In this document: positions 54,630 through 64,000 of the stretch, piece after piece
How the letters are laid out: every line of letters starts with the position of its first letter
Numbering within the stretch: position 1 is the stretch's first letter
Assembly (NCBI GenBank): GCA_951394405.1
Contig: OX596335.1
Span: forward strand, 1,860,001 to 1,924,000
From: Coprinellus micaceus
Lineage: Eukaryota > Basidiomycota > Agaricomycetes > Agaricales > Psathyrellaceae
Length of the DNA: 64,000 nt
Reading direction: 5' to 3'
Program-made: the position numbers and the translations under genes
Notes under the pieces: model-generated
What the model saw: the letters and a program-made list of their open reading frames with translations, nothing else
What the model was told of the DNA's origin: nothing
Databases searched by the model: none

Positions 54630-54658
<29 letters not shown>
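52048..54658 (+). mobile_element. LINE B 3' half
   Basis: Begins inside RT where copia copy 2 interrupted it and runs to a poly(A) at about 54623-54658. The 3' UTR is 54190-54622. Confidence 0.93.
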
Positions 54659-54660
<2 letters not shown>

Positions 54661-55484
54661 GGGACCTCGTGGGCGGTGTCGCCAACCTCTTGGCTGGCTA
54701 GAGGGTCCGCGCTGTCCCTGTTTCCAAAGGGCGGGATCCTTCCGAACTGAATCAGAGGGGACCGGATCCTCTGGGCGTGGGGAGTAGCTTGGTTTCGGGG
54801 AGAGGGAGGGCGAGTGCCTGGTGGGGTCACCATATTGTCGTCCTCCAAAGATTTGAACACTGTCCTCCAGGCAGAGCCTTGGACGGCGGCGTTGACTCGG
54901 TCCAACGTGAACCATAGAGTTTTGAGCGCATCGGTTTCCTCAGCGGGAGGATCCTGTCTGAGGAAGAACTCGGCGGCTCGGTTGAGGGAAGAGATGGCGT
55001 CTTCTAGTGTGAGGGTGCTGGAGGGTGCCGGGGTGGGGAATTGGGTCCTGGTCGCTTCCGAACCAAGACTTACCTCCTCCTCGTCACTCTCGTCGTCATC
55101 CTCGCTCCCATCCTTTTCCCTGTAGACTGTGGACGGTGGCACCGTGGCAGAGCGGGCGCTCTGATCCTCCGTACCTCCTCCACTGATGGTCAACGGGTCA
55201 TCGTCGCTCTGGGCTTTGGTGCTTGTCGATGTTTGAGATGGTCCGTGCGGAACCCGAAGGGTCGGCACGTCCGGCGTGTATCGTTCGCGGGCTTGCGCCC
55301 CTAACGAGGTGGATTGAGGGGCCTGAGACAGGTCCCTGTTGGAGTGCATAGAGGCTGCCCGTGAAGGGGGCCTCGGTGTAGAGGAAGCCGCGAGGCTGGG
55401 ATCTCGGGTCGACGTGCGGGATCGGCTGCCCGGTGGGGTCGACTTCTCCCGACGCGCGGCGGGTTTTTTCTTCGATGAGGACAT
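54659..55484 (-). CDS. LINE A ORF1 N-terminus (inverted segment)
   Basis: Starts MSSSKKKPAARREKSTPPGS at 55484 and stays open for 275 codons to the LINE B poly(A) edge. It keeps the C missing in the full-length copy, which shows the correct ORF1 reading (SQAPQSTSLGAQARERYTPD). A 5' leader of about 138 bp lies at 55485-55622. Confidence 0.9.
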
Positions 55485-55622
55485 CAGAGATGCCCTCGGT
55501 GGTCGTATACCAGCTCAGGAGTCAGCGGTACACCTTCCAGGTGACGGGGTAGAGATGTTGCGAGAGTGGAGATTGGTCGGCCCGAATAGGAAGGTGGTGG
55601 TAAGAGATCAAGAAGCGGTGGG

Positions 55623-57298
55623 GCCACACGGACTTCCGCATGCCCCTTGACCTCGGATATGCCCCCTTCACAGTGGACACCCCTCTGAAACCCAAGCAGT
55701 ACTGGCGCTACCTGGGCTTCTTCTTCGACCGGTTCCTGTCGTTCAAAGAACACATCCGGTATTATTCGACCAAGGCTCTCACCACCGTAATGGCAATGAG
55801 AATGCTTGGGAACTCTACTCGAGGGCTCTCGCCCAAGAACAAACACATCTTGTTCCGTGTGTGCGTGATTCCGATCTGCACATACGGACATAGACTGTGG
55901 TATTACGAGGGCGCCAAGATCCAAGGCGCACTCAAGATTCTAACCTCCATGCAGCGTAAAGCAGCATGCTGGATAATAGGAGCGTTTCGTACGTCTCCTA
56001 CTGGGGGAGTGGAGTGCCTTGCAGGCCTCCCACCCATCCGTCTTCACCTCCGGAAACTCTCGCAACGTGCAGTGTTCCGGACGGCGACATTATCTGACAC
56101 ACACCCGCTGCGCTCCCTCCTACCGGAGGAACACAGTGGGAGTGCCTCCACCCATTACAGGGCCGCCCGTCACCTCTCTCCGGTGAACCGTGGCCGCGTA
56201 AAGGACGCTATAGGACAGACCCTTAGGGGACTGCCCAAACTGACGGAGAAGTTCGAGCCATGTGCGGTCGAAAATACTCCAGGATCGAGGATGATGGACC
56301 GCTATGGGGCCCAAGTCCATTTCAACAGTTTCCAGCGGTACAGCGAAGACATCTTTGAGCGACGCCGACAGGAACTGAACACTCTATGGAACTCACTGAG
56401 TACCAACGTTCGCACGGTGTGCATGGGGGTGGACGCGTCTGTCCCCAAGACCACCAGGCACAATGTGACCGCGGCCTACGTATACAAAGGCCTAGGCAAC
56501 CAACGGAGCAAGGGAGTTACGGTGGCAGGACGTGTCCTGTCGTCTGACGCCAAGCTCTTAGCAATTCGCATGGCAGTCGGAAGGGCTACGGCCCTAGAAG
56601 ACTGTGATTGGATTGCGATATTCACTGACTCCCTGGCCATGGCTAAGAGAGCAGTCGATCCGGGGATCCATTCGGGCCAGGCATTTTCGCTTGCAACCTG
56701 TAAGGCCCTCTGCACCTGGTTTGCCGCCAAGGCGGACAGACGGGTGGACTTTATCGAGACCCCTTCTAAATTGAAGTGGGGTCTCCAACATTGTGCTCAT
56801 TTGCACGCACGGAGCCTCCCTCCCACTCCTGCAGGGGTGAGACCCGCTACCTCTCTCGATAGCGTGCGCAAGCATGTTGCCGATTCCGCCCTGGACACGT
56901 GGGCTACTCAGGCATGCAACCCAGATTATCTAGGGCACCAGTTCATGGTGCTGCGCGACCCCAAGGGGAAGCCAATTCGTCCGACATACTCCAACGGGGG
57001 AGTGTGGCTCCGACATGTTAATGAGAGTAATGCGCTCTGTGCACGTATGTGCAGAGCCATCCTCAACCACGCGCCTACTGGAGAGTATTACTCCCGGTTC
57101 CGCATACCTGGCCATGACGATCACGAATGTGAATGCGGCTGTCCGGTGCAAAGGAGGCACCATATTTTCACGCAGTGCGGTGTACTGCAAACATATGATC
57201 GGGATCCCCGCTTTGTGCGAGAACTCGTTTGGTTTTTAGAGGATAACCCAAAGGCTTTCGCCTTCGGGTTCCAATACGCCCCACAGGGGGATGGTTGA
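55623..57298 (+). CDS. LINE A ORF2 C-terminal half
   Basis: Open frame of about 558 codons from GHTDFRMPLDLGYAPFTVDT (after YVDD) to FGFQYAPQGDG and TGA at 57296-57298. RNase H and zinc motifs are present (GVDASVPKTTRHN; SSDAKLLAI with E to K at the second acidic residue; CECGCPVQRRHHIFTQC). The E to K change should disable RNase H. Confidence 0.9.
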
Positions 57299-57767
57299 GA
57301 GGACGCGGCCTCGTCTGGCTTGGTCTGGTCTTTGCTGGTTAAAGGTCTTGCGTGAAGGGAGCTGGGTAGGTACCCTGACGTGTCAGTCCTTGCAACTGAT
57401 GTGGATGAGGGGTACCCGAAGCGCGGCTACCATGAGGAACACCATTCGGGGGCAGGCAAGGTGTGCCCCCGGGGCCCATAACACCTTGTGGCGGACTGGT
57501 ACTGGTGGGGTTTGGACTAGACTGGTGGGAATGCCCACTCAATACACCGATCTGTTGGTGCCGCAAGGCCCTTCATTGTCTGTCTGCTGGTTGGGGGTAA
57601 GACCTCAAGCGCCGGGCGTCTCCAAATCGTCAAATTTTACTTCTCATAAATGCTGTAGTACTTAGTTAGTGACGCTCGCGCTCTCTTTGTATGCCTGATA
57701 GCGACCGGACTGCCATCGTGCCCCGGAATACAAAAGCTGATTTCAAAAAAAAAAAAAAAAAAACCAA

Positions 57768-57840
57768 GACCGGATAGCTCAGTGGTCAGAGCATCCACCC
57801 GGAGATGGGAAGGTCCTTGGTTCAAACCCAGGTCTGGTCA
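57768..57840 (+). tRNA. tRNA-like sequence (tRNA pseudogene or SINE head)
   Basis: 73 bases with a fully paired acceptor stem (GACCGGA / TCTGGTC, one G-T), D stem GCTC/GAGC, T stem CTTGG/CCAGG with loop TTCAAAC, and discriminator A. Box A (TAGCTCAGTGGTCAGAGC) and box B (GGTTCAAACCC) are good, and a TTCTTTT terminator-like run follows. The anticodon arm is poor: TCCAC against TGGGA pairs only at three positions and position 33 is C, not T. The formal anticodon would be GGA, but there is no long variable arm as in tRNA-Ser. So probably not a working tRNA. Confidence 0.6.
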
Positions 57841-57867
57841 TTCTTTTCTGTCACTTGTGTCACAACA
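57841..57867. other. Short spacer after tRNA-like sequence
   Basis: TTCTTTTCTGTCACTTGTGT and seven further bases; T-run suitable as a Pol III terminator. Nothing else seen. Confidence 0.4.
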
Positions 57868-59120
57868 CTGGCTGTCTCGCCTAGTCAACTCAACACCAGC
57901 ATCTCTAGCCTCCCTTTCATTCCCGGCCACGTAGCTTGCCAGCTCATCGCAGGATCGGCCCATCTTTCCGCACCCCCAACTCATTGCCTTTGGGGTTCCC
58001 TTTGTCTTCGCTATTTCGGACCGACTACTCGGTTCCCTCGGTTCCTCGGTTCCGCACAGGCTCACCGGTACGGTCCCCTACTCGCTCCCACGATTTGGAC
58101 ACGTCAGCCGCAGCCTGCCACGTCGTACGGCCTCTTTCGTTCTGAGTGCTCAACTCGGTCCGATCTCCCCTCACATTCTTTTGCTGATTGCGAGTCCGCC
58201 GTCACCCGCACACCCTTCCTTCAACGTTCAACGTATCCCTCGCACCGTCCTCGACACGTCAACGCAACGACTGAACCGCCAACTGCAGCCCCTTTGATGT
58301 TGTGACACATTCTTTCCCTCCGGCCTCAACTCTTTCCCATATCCCTTCCAGGCAGATCGATATTCGATTGTCTGTAGCAGCTCTCCCCATGGCCTCATCA
58401 GGACCAAACTTTCCGAAACTCGGTGGGACCAACTACCCTTGCTGGTCTGGCGATATGGAGGCCTGGCTCAAGGCCTGTGGCCTGTGGCGCATCGTTAAAG
58501 GTCTCAGTGCTCGCCCTACCTTTGCCTCTATTGCCCCTCCCACTCTGGACACCGAGTCTTCGACGCCTGGCTCTACTGCAAAAGCACAGAAGGCCGCAGC
58601 TGCTGCTGCTGAGCTTAAGGATGCTTGGGAAGCGAAGGCTATGGAGATGCAGGATGCCTGGGATCAGAAAAGTGATAAGGCAGCTGGATGGATCTGGCTG
58701 TCTCTGGAGGAGGACATCAGGACGTTGGTTAGAGGGTGCAAGGACAATCCCCAGGTGATGTGGACGACGTTAGAGGAGACCTACCACCAGAAGAAGGCTG
58801 GTAACCACTTCAACGCCTACGATACCCTCTTCTCGATTTGCAAGCAGGATGACGAGTCCCTCCAGACCCTCATCAACCGCGTTGATGAAGCCCTGAAGCT
58901 CTGTCAGGCCCTTAGGCCTCAAGAGTTCAATATCGCTGCTCTCGACAAGGAGCTCTCATCCATGGTTCTTCTACGTGCCCTCCCTGAAGACTACTCGCAT
59001 TTTGTCACCTCCCTCCTCCTCCTTGACAACCTCGACAAGGCCACGATCACCCAGGCCTTCCTCACTGAGGAGACTCAATGTCGACGCCGTGCTGCAGATG
59101 CCCTCTCTGCTGCTGCCCTC
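57868..59120 (+). mobile_element. Copia copy 3, leader and gag only
   Basis: Starts inside the leader (matching 36535 on), without LTR or primer site, and ends in gag where a LINE A poly(T) begins. Two short patches (about 57875-57920 and 58294-58320) have lost nearly all CpG by transition, while the rest is almost unchanged. Confidence 0.88.
58389..59120 (+). CDS. Copia copy 3 Gag fragment
   Basis: ATG at 58389 (MASSGPNFPKLGGTNYPCWS), open for 244 codons to DALSAAALS, where the LINE tail begins. The zinc knuckle and everything after it are lost. Some changes from copy 1 (RIVKGLS, DEALKLCQ). Confidence 0.9.
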
Positions 59121-59595
59121 TCTTTTTTTTTTTTTTTTTTTTTTTCTTGAAATCAGGTTTTGTATTCCGGGGCACGATGGCAGTCCGGTCGCTATCAGGC
59201 ATACAAAGAGAGCGCGAGCGTCACTAACTAAGTACTACAGCATTTATGAGAAGTAAAATTTGACGATTTGGAGACGCCCGGCGCTTGAGGTTTTACCCCC
59301 AACCAGCAGACAGACGATGAAAGGCCTTGCGGCACTAACAGATCAGTATATTGAGTCGGCATACCCACCCATTCCAGTCCAATCCCCACCAGTACCAGTC
59401 CACCACAAGGTGTTATGGGCCCCGGGGGCACGCCTTGCCTGCCCCCGAGCGGTGTCCCTCACGGTCACCGCGCTTCGGGTACCCCTCATCCACATCAGTT
59501 GCAAGGACTGACATGTCGGGGTACCTACCCAACTCCCTTCACGTGAGACCTTTAACCAGCAAAGACCAGTCCAGGCCAGGCGAGGCCGCGTCCTC

Positions 59596-59813
59596 TCAAC
59601 CATCCCCCTGTGGGGCGTATTGGAACCCAAAGGCGAAGGCCTTTGGGTTATCCTCTAAAAACCAAACGAGTTCTCGCACAAAGCGGGGATCCCGATCGTA
59701 TGTTTGCAGTACACCGCACTGCGTGAAAATATGGTGATAGTTTGCACCAGACAGCCGCATTCACATTCGTGATCATCATGGCCAGGTATGCAGAACCGGG
59801 AGTAGGACTCTCC
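59596..59813 (-). pseudogene. LINE A ORF2 last codons
   Basis: Encodes the zinc region and the end FVRELVWFLEDNPKAFAFGF to QYAPQGDG. A deletion near 59737 (CACCAT...GATAGTTT) breaks the frame within the zinc motif. Confidence 0.8.
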
Positions 59814-60127
59814 AAACCCGCCTCAGGTGTCCCATCTGTGGCGAGTCTCATACTCGGGAGGAGCATCGCCACGACGCGAGCTGCTGCAAGGGCAAGCCCA
59901 AGCAGACCCCAAAGCCGATCCCCCCCACCCCGGAGGAGATCAAAGTCTGCCCCCATCGTGTACGTTGTATCAACTGCAGGAAGGAGGGCCACAACGCCGA
60001 GTCGTCGAAATGTCCGTTCTGGTACGCGAGGTTCGACCGCGCCCAGATCAACTCTCTCAACAAGCAGGTGCGTGATCGTCAAGATTGTGGACAGCTTCTA
60101 TCTAACCCAGTCCTTCCGAATGTTTAG
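59814..60127 (+). CDS. LINE A ORF1 C-terminus
   Basis: From RLRCPICGESYS through CPHRVRCINCRKEGHNAESS and the final NPVLPNV, TAG at 60125-60127. No start within the fragment. Confidence 0.8.
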
Positions 60128-62047
60128 TACAACATTACAGAAGATTAGGGTTCTGTCTTTTAATATTGCTCAGTCTCCCAATGACCTTGTAGTACTTCTC
60201 GAATCACAATGTAAATCGTTGGATATCGTTTTCTTGCAAGAGCCTCCCTGGAGGCTCATCCGCCACGCCCCCTCTGCGCATGACAAAGAAGGTACGGCAG
60301 TATGGGGTTCGCCCCGCCATCCCAAGTGGACCTGCATGGTCCCTCCCACCGAGCCTGAGACACATCCGCGTGTCATGGCCTATGTAAATAAGAGATTGGA
60401 CGTACTTCGCCCAACTTACCGTCGAGATCTTATCGACAATCAAGATGTAATGGTTATCTCCCTGTTTGCAGAGGACGAGCCCATGCATCTCATGAATGTA
60501 TACTCAGACGCCAACCACCGAGCAATTCGCTTGCTCGACCGCCGCGCAGATTCACTACTGGCCATGGATTACATGGCCAGAGACTTCAACTGTCACTCTA
60601 GGGAATGGGATGATGCCATTCCAAATCATGGAGACACAGCTATCCTACTGCTGGAAACAGCAGCCCGCCTGGGTGTGGAGTATTCCCCACCCGCTAATCC
60701 AGGACCCACCTATGTGTCCTACGCCGACGCGAATATCAAATCCGTAATAGATATGGTATTCGTTCAACCTGCCTACATTCTCTCGGCCGCACCGCTGAGA
60801 GATCATGACCTCAAGGGGACCTCGGATCACTACCCGCTGTCCTCAGTCGTCAAACTCAGCAACCATGCTGAGCACATCAAGGGCCGCACCCTCAAGGAGG
60901 ATGCGGTGGCCCCGTTCTTTATGCAGGTTGAAAAGGAGATGCCCGGTCTCTCCGACCTGTATGATCTCAACACCGCAGAAGGAGTGGAGGAGCTCTCTGT
61001 GGCGATTGAAAAGGTGTTCTCTGATGCGTGGTTCGCCCACTCAGAAGAGTACATCATTACCCCCCGCTCAAAAAAGTGGTGGACTGATGAATGTCAGAAG
61101 GCGTACGACGAGTGGAAAGCGGATGACTCTGCTGAAACTCGTGGTGCATTTCGACGTCTTGTGAAGAAGACGAGGCGAGAATTCTTTGATGAACGCATCA
61201 AAGATATCTCAGAAACAGATAAGCGCCCCTGGGACCTAATGGACTGGGTCAAGGAGCGCAAGAACCCGCCGTGCGAGGCTATCCAACACAATGGACAGCC
61301 CTGTCACAATCTCGACCAGCTTTGGGGTGCCCTTCACGGCACCTACAACGCGGCCAATGACCGACCGGTCGATCTGAGTCTACTGAACGAAATCCCCGAC
61401 GAGCCTGTCAGGGAGTGGCCAGTATTCTCTCTTTTAGAAATGAGGCAAGCCTTGGAGGCATGCTCATCTCGCTCTGCTCCGGGTCCTGACCATGTTACAT
61501 GGCAGCACCTGAAGTACATCTTTGCTGTACCTGAATGTGAAAAGGTCGTGATGGATTTAGCCAATGCCTGCATAAAAACCGGGCATTGGCCAAAGCACTT
61601 CAAGGACTCGCTTTCAATCATCATACCGAAACCGAATAAGCCATCCTACTCCGCCCCAGAGGCGTGCAGACCCGTTGTGCTTCTGAACACCCTTGGTAAA
61701 TTGGTTCAAAAGATGATTTCCAACCGCTTCCAGTTTGACATGATCGAGTACGATCTTGTCGACCCAAACGAAATGGGAGGGGTGCGCCAGCGCTCCACCA
61801 AAGATGCAGGTCTATTCCTTACGCACCTGGTGCGGACGGGGTGGGCAGCAGGACTCAAGACAAGTGTTGTAGCCTTTGACATCGCCCAGTTCTTCCTGTC
61901 CATCAACCACGAGTTCTTACTCGAGGTACTTCGCAAGCAAGGCTTCCACCCTATGGTGGTAACCTTCTTTGAATCCTACCTGGTGGAGCGACACACATCC
62001 TATGTGTGGAATGGCTCTACCTCGGAACCTTTCCGGGCGGACGTAGG
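60120..62047 (+). CDS. LINE A ORF2: endonuclease and RT front
   Basis: Starts ATGTTTAGT at 60120, overlapping the ORF1 stop. 643 codons without a stop: FLQEPPW, MARDFNCHSREW (G to R next to the catalytic Asp), TSDHYP, SSRSAPGPDHVTW, CRPVVLLNTLGKL, AFDIAQFFLSI (P to L), ending FRADVG just before motif B, where TE2 copy 2 inserts. Several substitutions at usually invariant positions suggest a decaying copy. Confidence 0.88.
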
Positions 62048-64000
62048 CACCTAGGTCACCCAGCTGAGCTGGCTCTAAGCCGGACTCAGCTGGCCTCAGC
62101 TGCCCGGCTTAGAGCCGGCCAGCTGGGTCGCCAGCTGGGCTGGGCTGAGTGCGGGCTCAGCTGTAGGACGCTGGCTGAGCTGTAAATCAGTGAGCTGAGC
62201 TGCTCGCTGAGCCCAGCTGAGCGATGTTCAGCTGAGCTGGAGTGGACTCAGCTTGTGCGGCTGAGCTGGGGGTGCGTGCTCAGCTGCCCTCAGCTGACCT
62301 CAGCCAACGCATAGCTAGCTCAGCCCAGTGTCATCAGGCTGAGCCTCACACCTACATAACCCAGCTGAGCTGGTCTATGCGGCTGAGCTGAAGCTGGCTC
62401 AGCTCAGCTGAGGTGTGATGGTCACATAGTGACAGATGTGACCAATATGTGACACAACAAACAAAGACAAACATGACAAACAAACAAATGATGATGGCAT
62501 ACATACACAAATAGATATGATGTCATAGATCCAAAATGATACTCATTTAGATAAGACTATTGATATTCGCATGTGTGATATCATGGTCAATTCTTGTCCG
62601 ATAAGGGTGATTTTGGTATTGTTAGAAAGCGCTTGGCGGCCTCTATCTGGATTTGTATAGTAGGTAATCAAATGAGGTACTGACACATGTCAAATAGTGG
62701 TTTTCTCAATACTAGGATTTGCAAGGACACCATTTGGCTTAGTTTGGTGGAGAATGTGATTAGCAAAACCTTTCCAGCACAAACTGGGTGGACAGGAAGG
62801 GCCAGGACTACTGCAGTTTCAGGAGTATTTGGATAATTAGAAGACAAGTTTCAGTGGTAGAGGCAAGTGAACACATGTAATGTGGTCATCCAGCTTCCTA
62901 CTACCACCCATAAATCACACAAGATCACATCCCCTGATTTTGCTTGACCGCATAGGGTGTTATGTGAGGGCCAGTACCACCATGCAACATGCAATGGTCC
63001 CTTACACGCTGGGGTTCAGATGTATTTGGGTTATTAGCGAACAGATCTTGACATTGGAGGGTGGCAGACACATGCAGTGTAATCACCCAGCCATATGCTA
63101 TCACCAATAAATCACACAAGATCCCCTCATCAAATTTGCCTGACCTCATATGGTGGTGTGCATGGTAGATGCATGCTTGTTCCATGGCATGGGCTTATAA
63201 ACACACACTCTCAGCTCACTTAGAAGGTATTGGGATAGTGACCTCATATGGTATGGACTGCAGCTTTGAGTACCAGACAAGCCCCATGCATTGCAACCAG
63301 CTCTGAAATAAGCTGTACGAAAACCGATGTATCACTTGTTTGAGGCACCCGCAATAGTTCACACACATTTTGGTCTATGGAATTGGGAGAAGGTCATCCA
63401 CGAATACAAATGTCAAAAGACACCTAAGCAAACAGACCACCCATTGCTATGGAATAGCCCAAACTGTCCATTTGGTACCAGTTGTAACTGAAGTGCAAAG
63501 TTGTTCAGCACAACTGCTGCGAGCTGGCAGTGTTCCTGCTACATCTTGGGCATGTGTGCTCCGTTTTCTTTCCGGTCTTTTGTATTCTGCATCATTTTAA
63601 GGCCTGGTTTTTATGTGTATGGTGGCCAACTGTCCCACGGTCTCCATCATACTGAATGGGCATGAATATAGCTGTTGCTCATCACTTTTGGCACTTTGAG
63701 CTGAATTCAGCAGGACTGGTGTGCATTTAAGATGGGGGAGATCCTGTAAGAGGTAGTACGGAACACATATAACACTTTCAAATATTTATTTGGCCATCTG
63801 GAGTGTCAGGGCAGCATGAAATGACCTTCGCACTTGCAGATCACGAGGTTTTTACAGTTTTTGGTTGTTTTATGAAGACAGGGGATAGGTAAAAGTGGTA
63901 TAAGTGGTATTACGGAGACTCTGCACCACCCTCACACCGTTTATACAATAACCGGGCATCAGAGAGCAGGCATTGAGATGGAATGGCACTCGCAAGCACC
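62048..64000. mobile_element. DNA element TE2, second copy, right end outside window
   Basis: Starts CACCTAGGTCACCCAGCTGA and follows TE2 (19226 on) almost base for base to the window end. Near the left end it has 33 extra bases that complete a hairpin (GGCTCTAAGCCGG at 62071-62083, CCGGCTTAGAGCC at 62104-62116). It carries the CAGCTGAGC array (to about 62420) and the conserved CTCATTTAGATAAG block at about 62543. Inserted in LINE A RT. Confidence 0.9.

Larger units (their letters stand above)
54659..57763. mobile_element. LINE A with inverted 5' segment (twin-priming structure)
   Basis: The minus-strand part 54659-55622 is the first 960 bp of LINE A, ending exactly at the element 5' end. 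It joins a plus-strand part (55623 on) that begins inside RT and continues to the poly(A) at about 57745-57763. This order, inverted 5' segment then 3' segment then poly(A), is what twin priming produces. LINE B poly(A) is on the left edge, so the left flank is not a clean target. Confidence 0.8.
59121..62047. mobile_element. LINE A with head-to-head halves, cut by TE2 copy 2
   Basis: Minus-strand part 59121-59813 has poly(T) (59121-59144), the 3' UTR and the last 72 or so codons. It joins head to head at 59813/59814 a plus-strand part running from the ORF1 zinc knuckles through ORF2 to RT motif B, where TE2 copy 2 starts. This too fits twin priming of one minus-strand insertion into copia gag. 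The right end is beyond the window. Confidence 0.75.

Overview
The window is a dense nest of transposable elements from a fungal genome, most likely a basidiomycete (Agaricomycete-like). The evidence is the type of element: Ty1/copia elements whose Gag starts with a KLGGTNYPCWSGDMEAWL-like motif and whose primer site matches the anticodon arm of initiator tRNA-Met, a Ty3/gypsy fragment, and many copies of APE-endonuclease/RT/RNase H LINEs resembling the Tad1/I group, with poly(A) tails. I see no intact host protein gene. The only host-type sequence is one tRNA-like segment (57768-57840). The family assignments are my own reading of motifs; no database was searched.

Layout, left to right. 1-1265: copia pol fragment (-), then a 200-N gap. 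2173-5014: a long-inverted-repeat DNA element (TE1) lying next to a gypsy gag/LTR (-, 5015-6572). 6573-10046: truncated LINE (+). 10047-11337: copia 3' end (-). 11338-22382: three LINE pieces (B-, A-, B+), the last split by a second DNA element (TE2, 19226-21790). 22383-27115: LINE A fragment, copia leader and LTR, then a chimeric LINE split by TE3 (25494-26476). 27116-33180: 6 kb LINE A (-) split by a TA-flanked element (TE5). 33181-35798: LINE scraps and TE4, then a second 200-N gap. 35999-52047: copia copy 2 (-), holding copia copy 1 (36042-43461, almost complete, itself carrying two short LINE tails) and a full-length LINE A (43619-51036). 52048-62047: LINE B, a LINE A with an inverted 5' part, the tRNA-like segment, copia copy 3 and another inverted LINE A. 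62048-64000: a second TE2 copy that runs off the window.

How the parts work. The copia polyprotein is ordered Gag - CCHC knuckle - protease - integrase - RT - RNase H. LINE A encodes ORF1 (zinc-knuckle protein) and ORF2 (endonuclease-RT-RNase H-zinc) that overlap through ATGTTTAG. LINE A and LINE B have different 3' UTRs but share a terminal stem-loop before the poly(A). Three LINE insertions have clean 14-bp target duplications. Decay is seen mainly as CGA-to-TGA stops and clustered CpG transitions, which suggests cytosine methylation or a RIP-like process acting on repeats.

The best candidate for something undescribed is a group of apparently non-autonomous DNA elements (TE1, TE2, TE4). 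They share the end CACCTnnGTCAC and a conserved inner block, but each carries its own unrelated array of short repeats in its arms.
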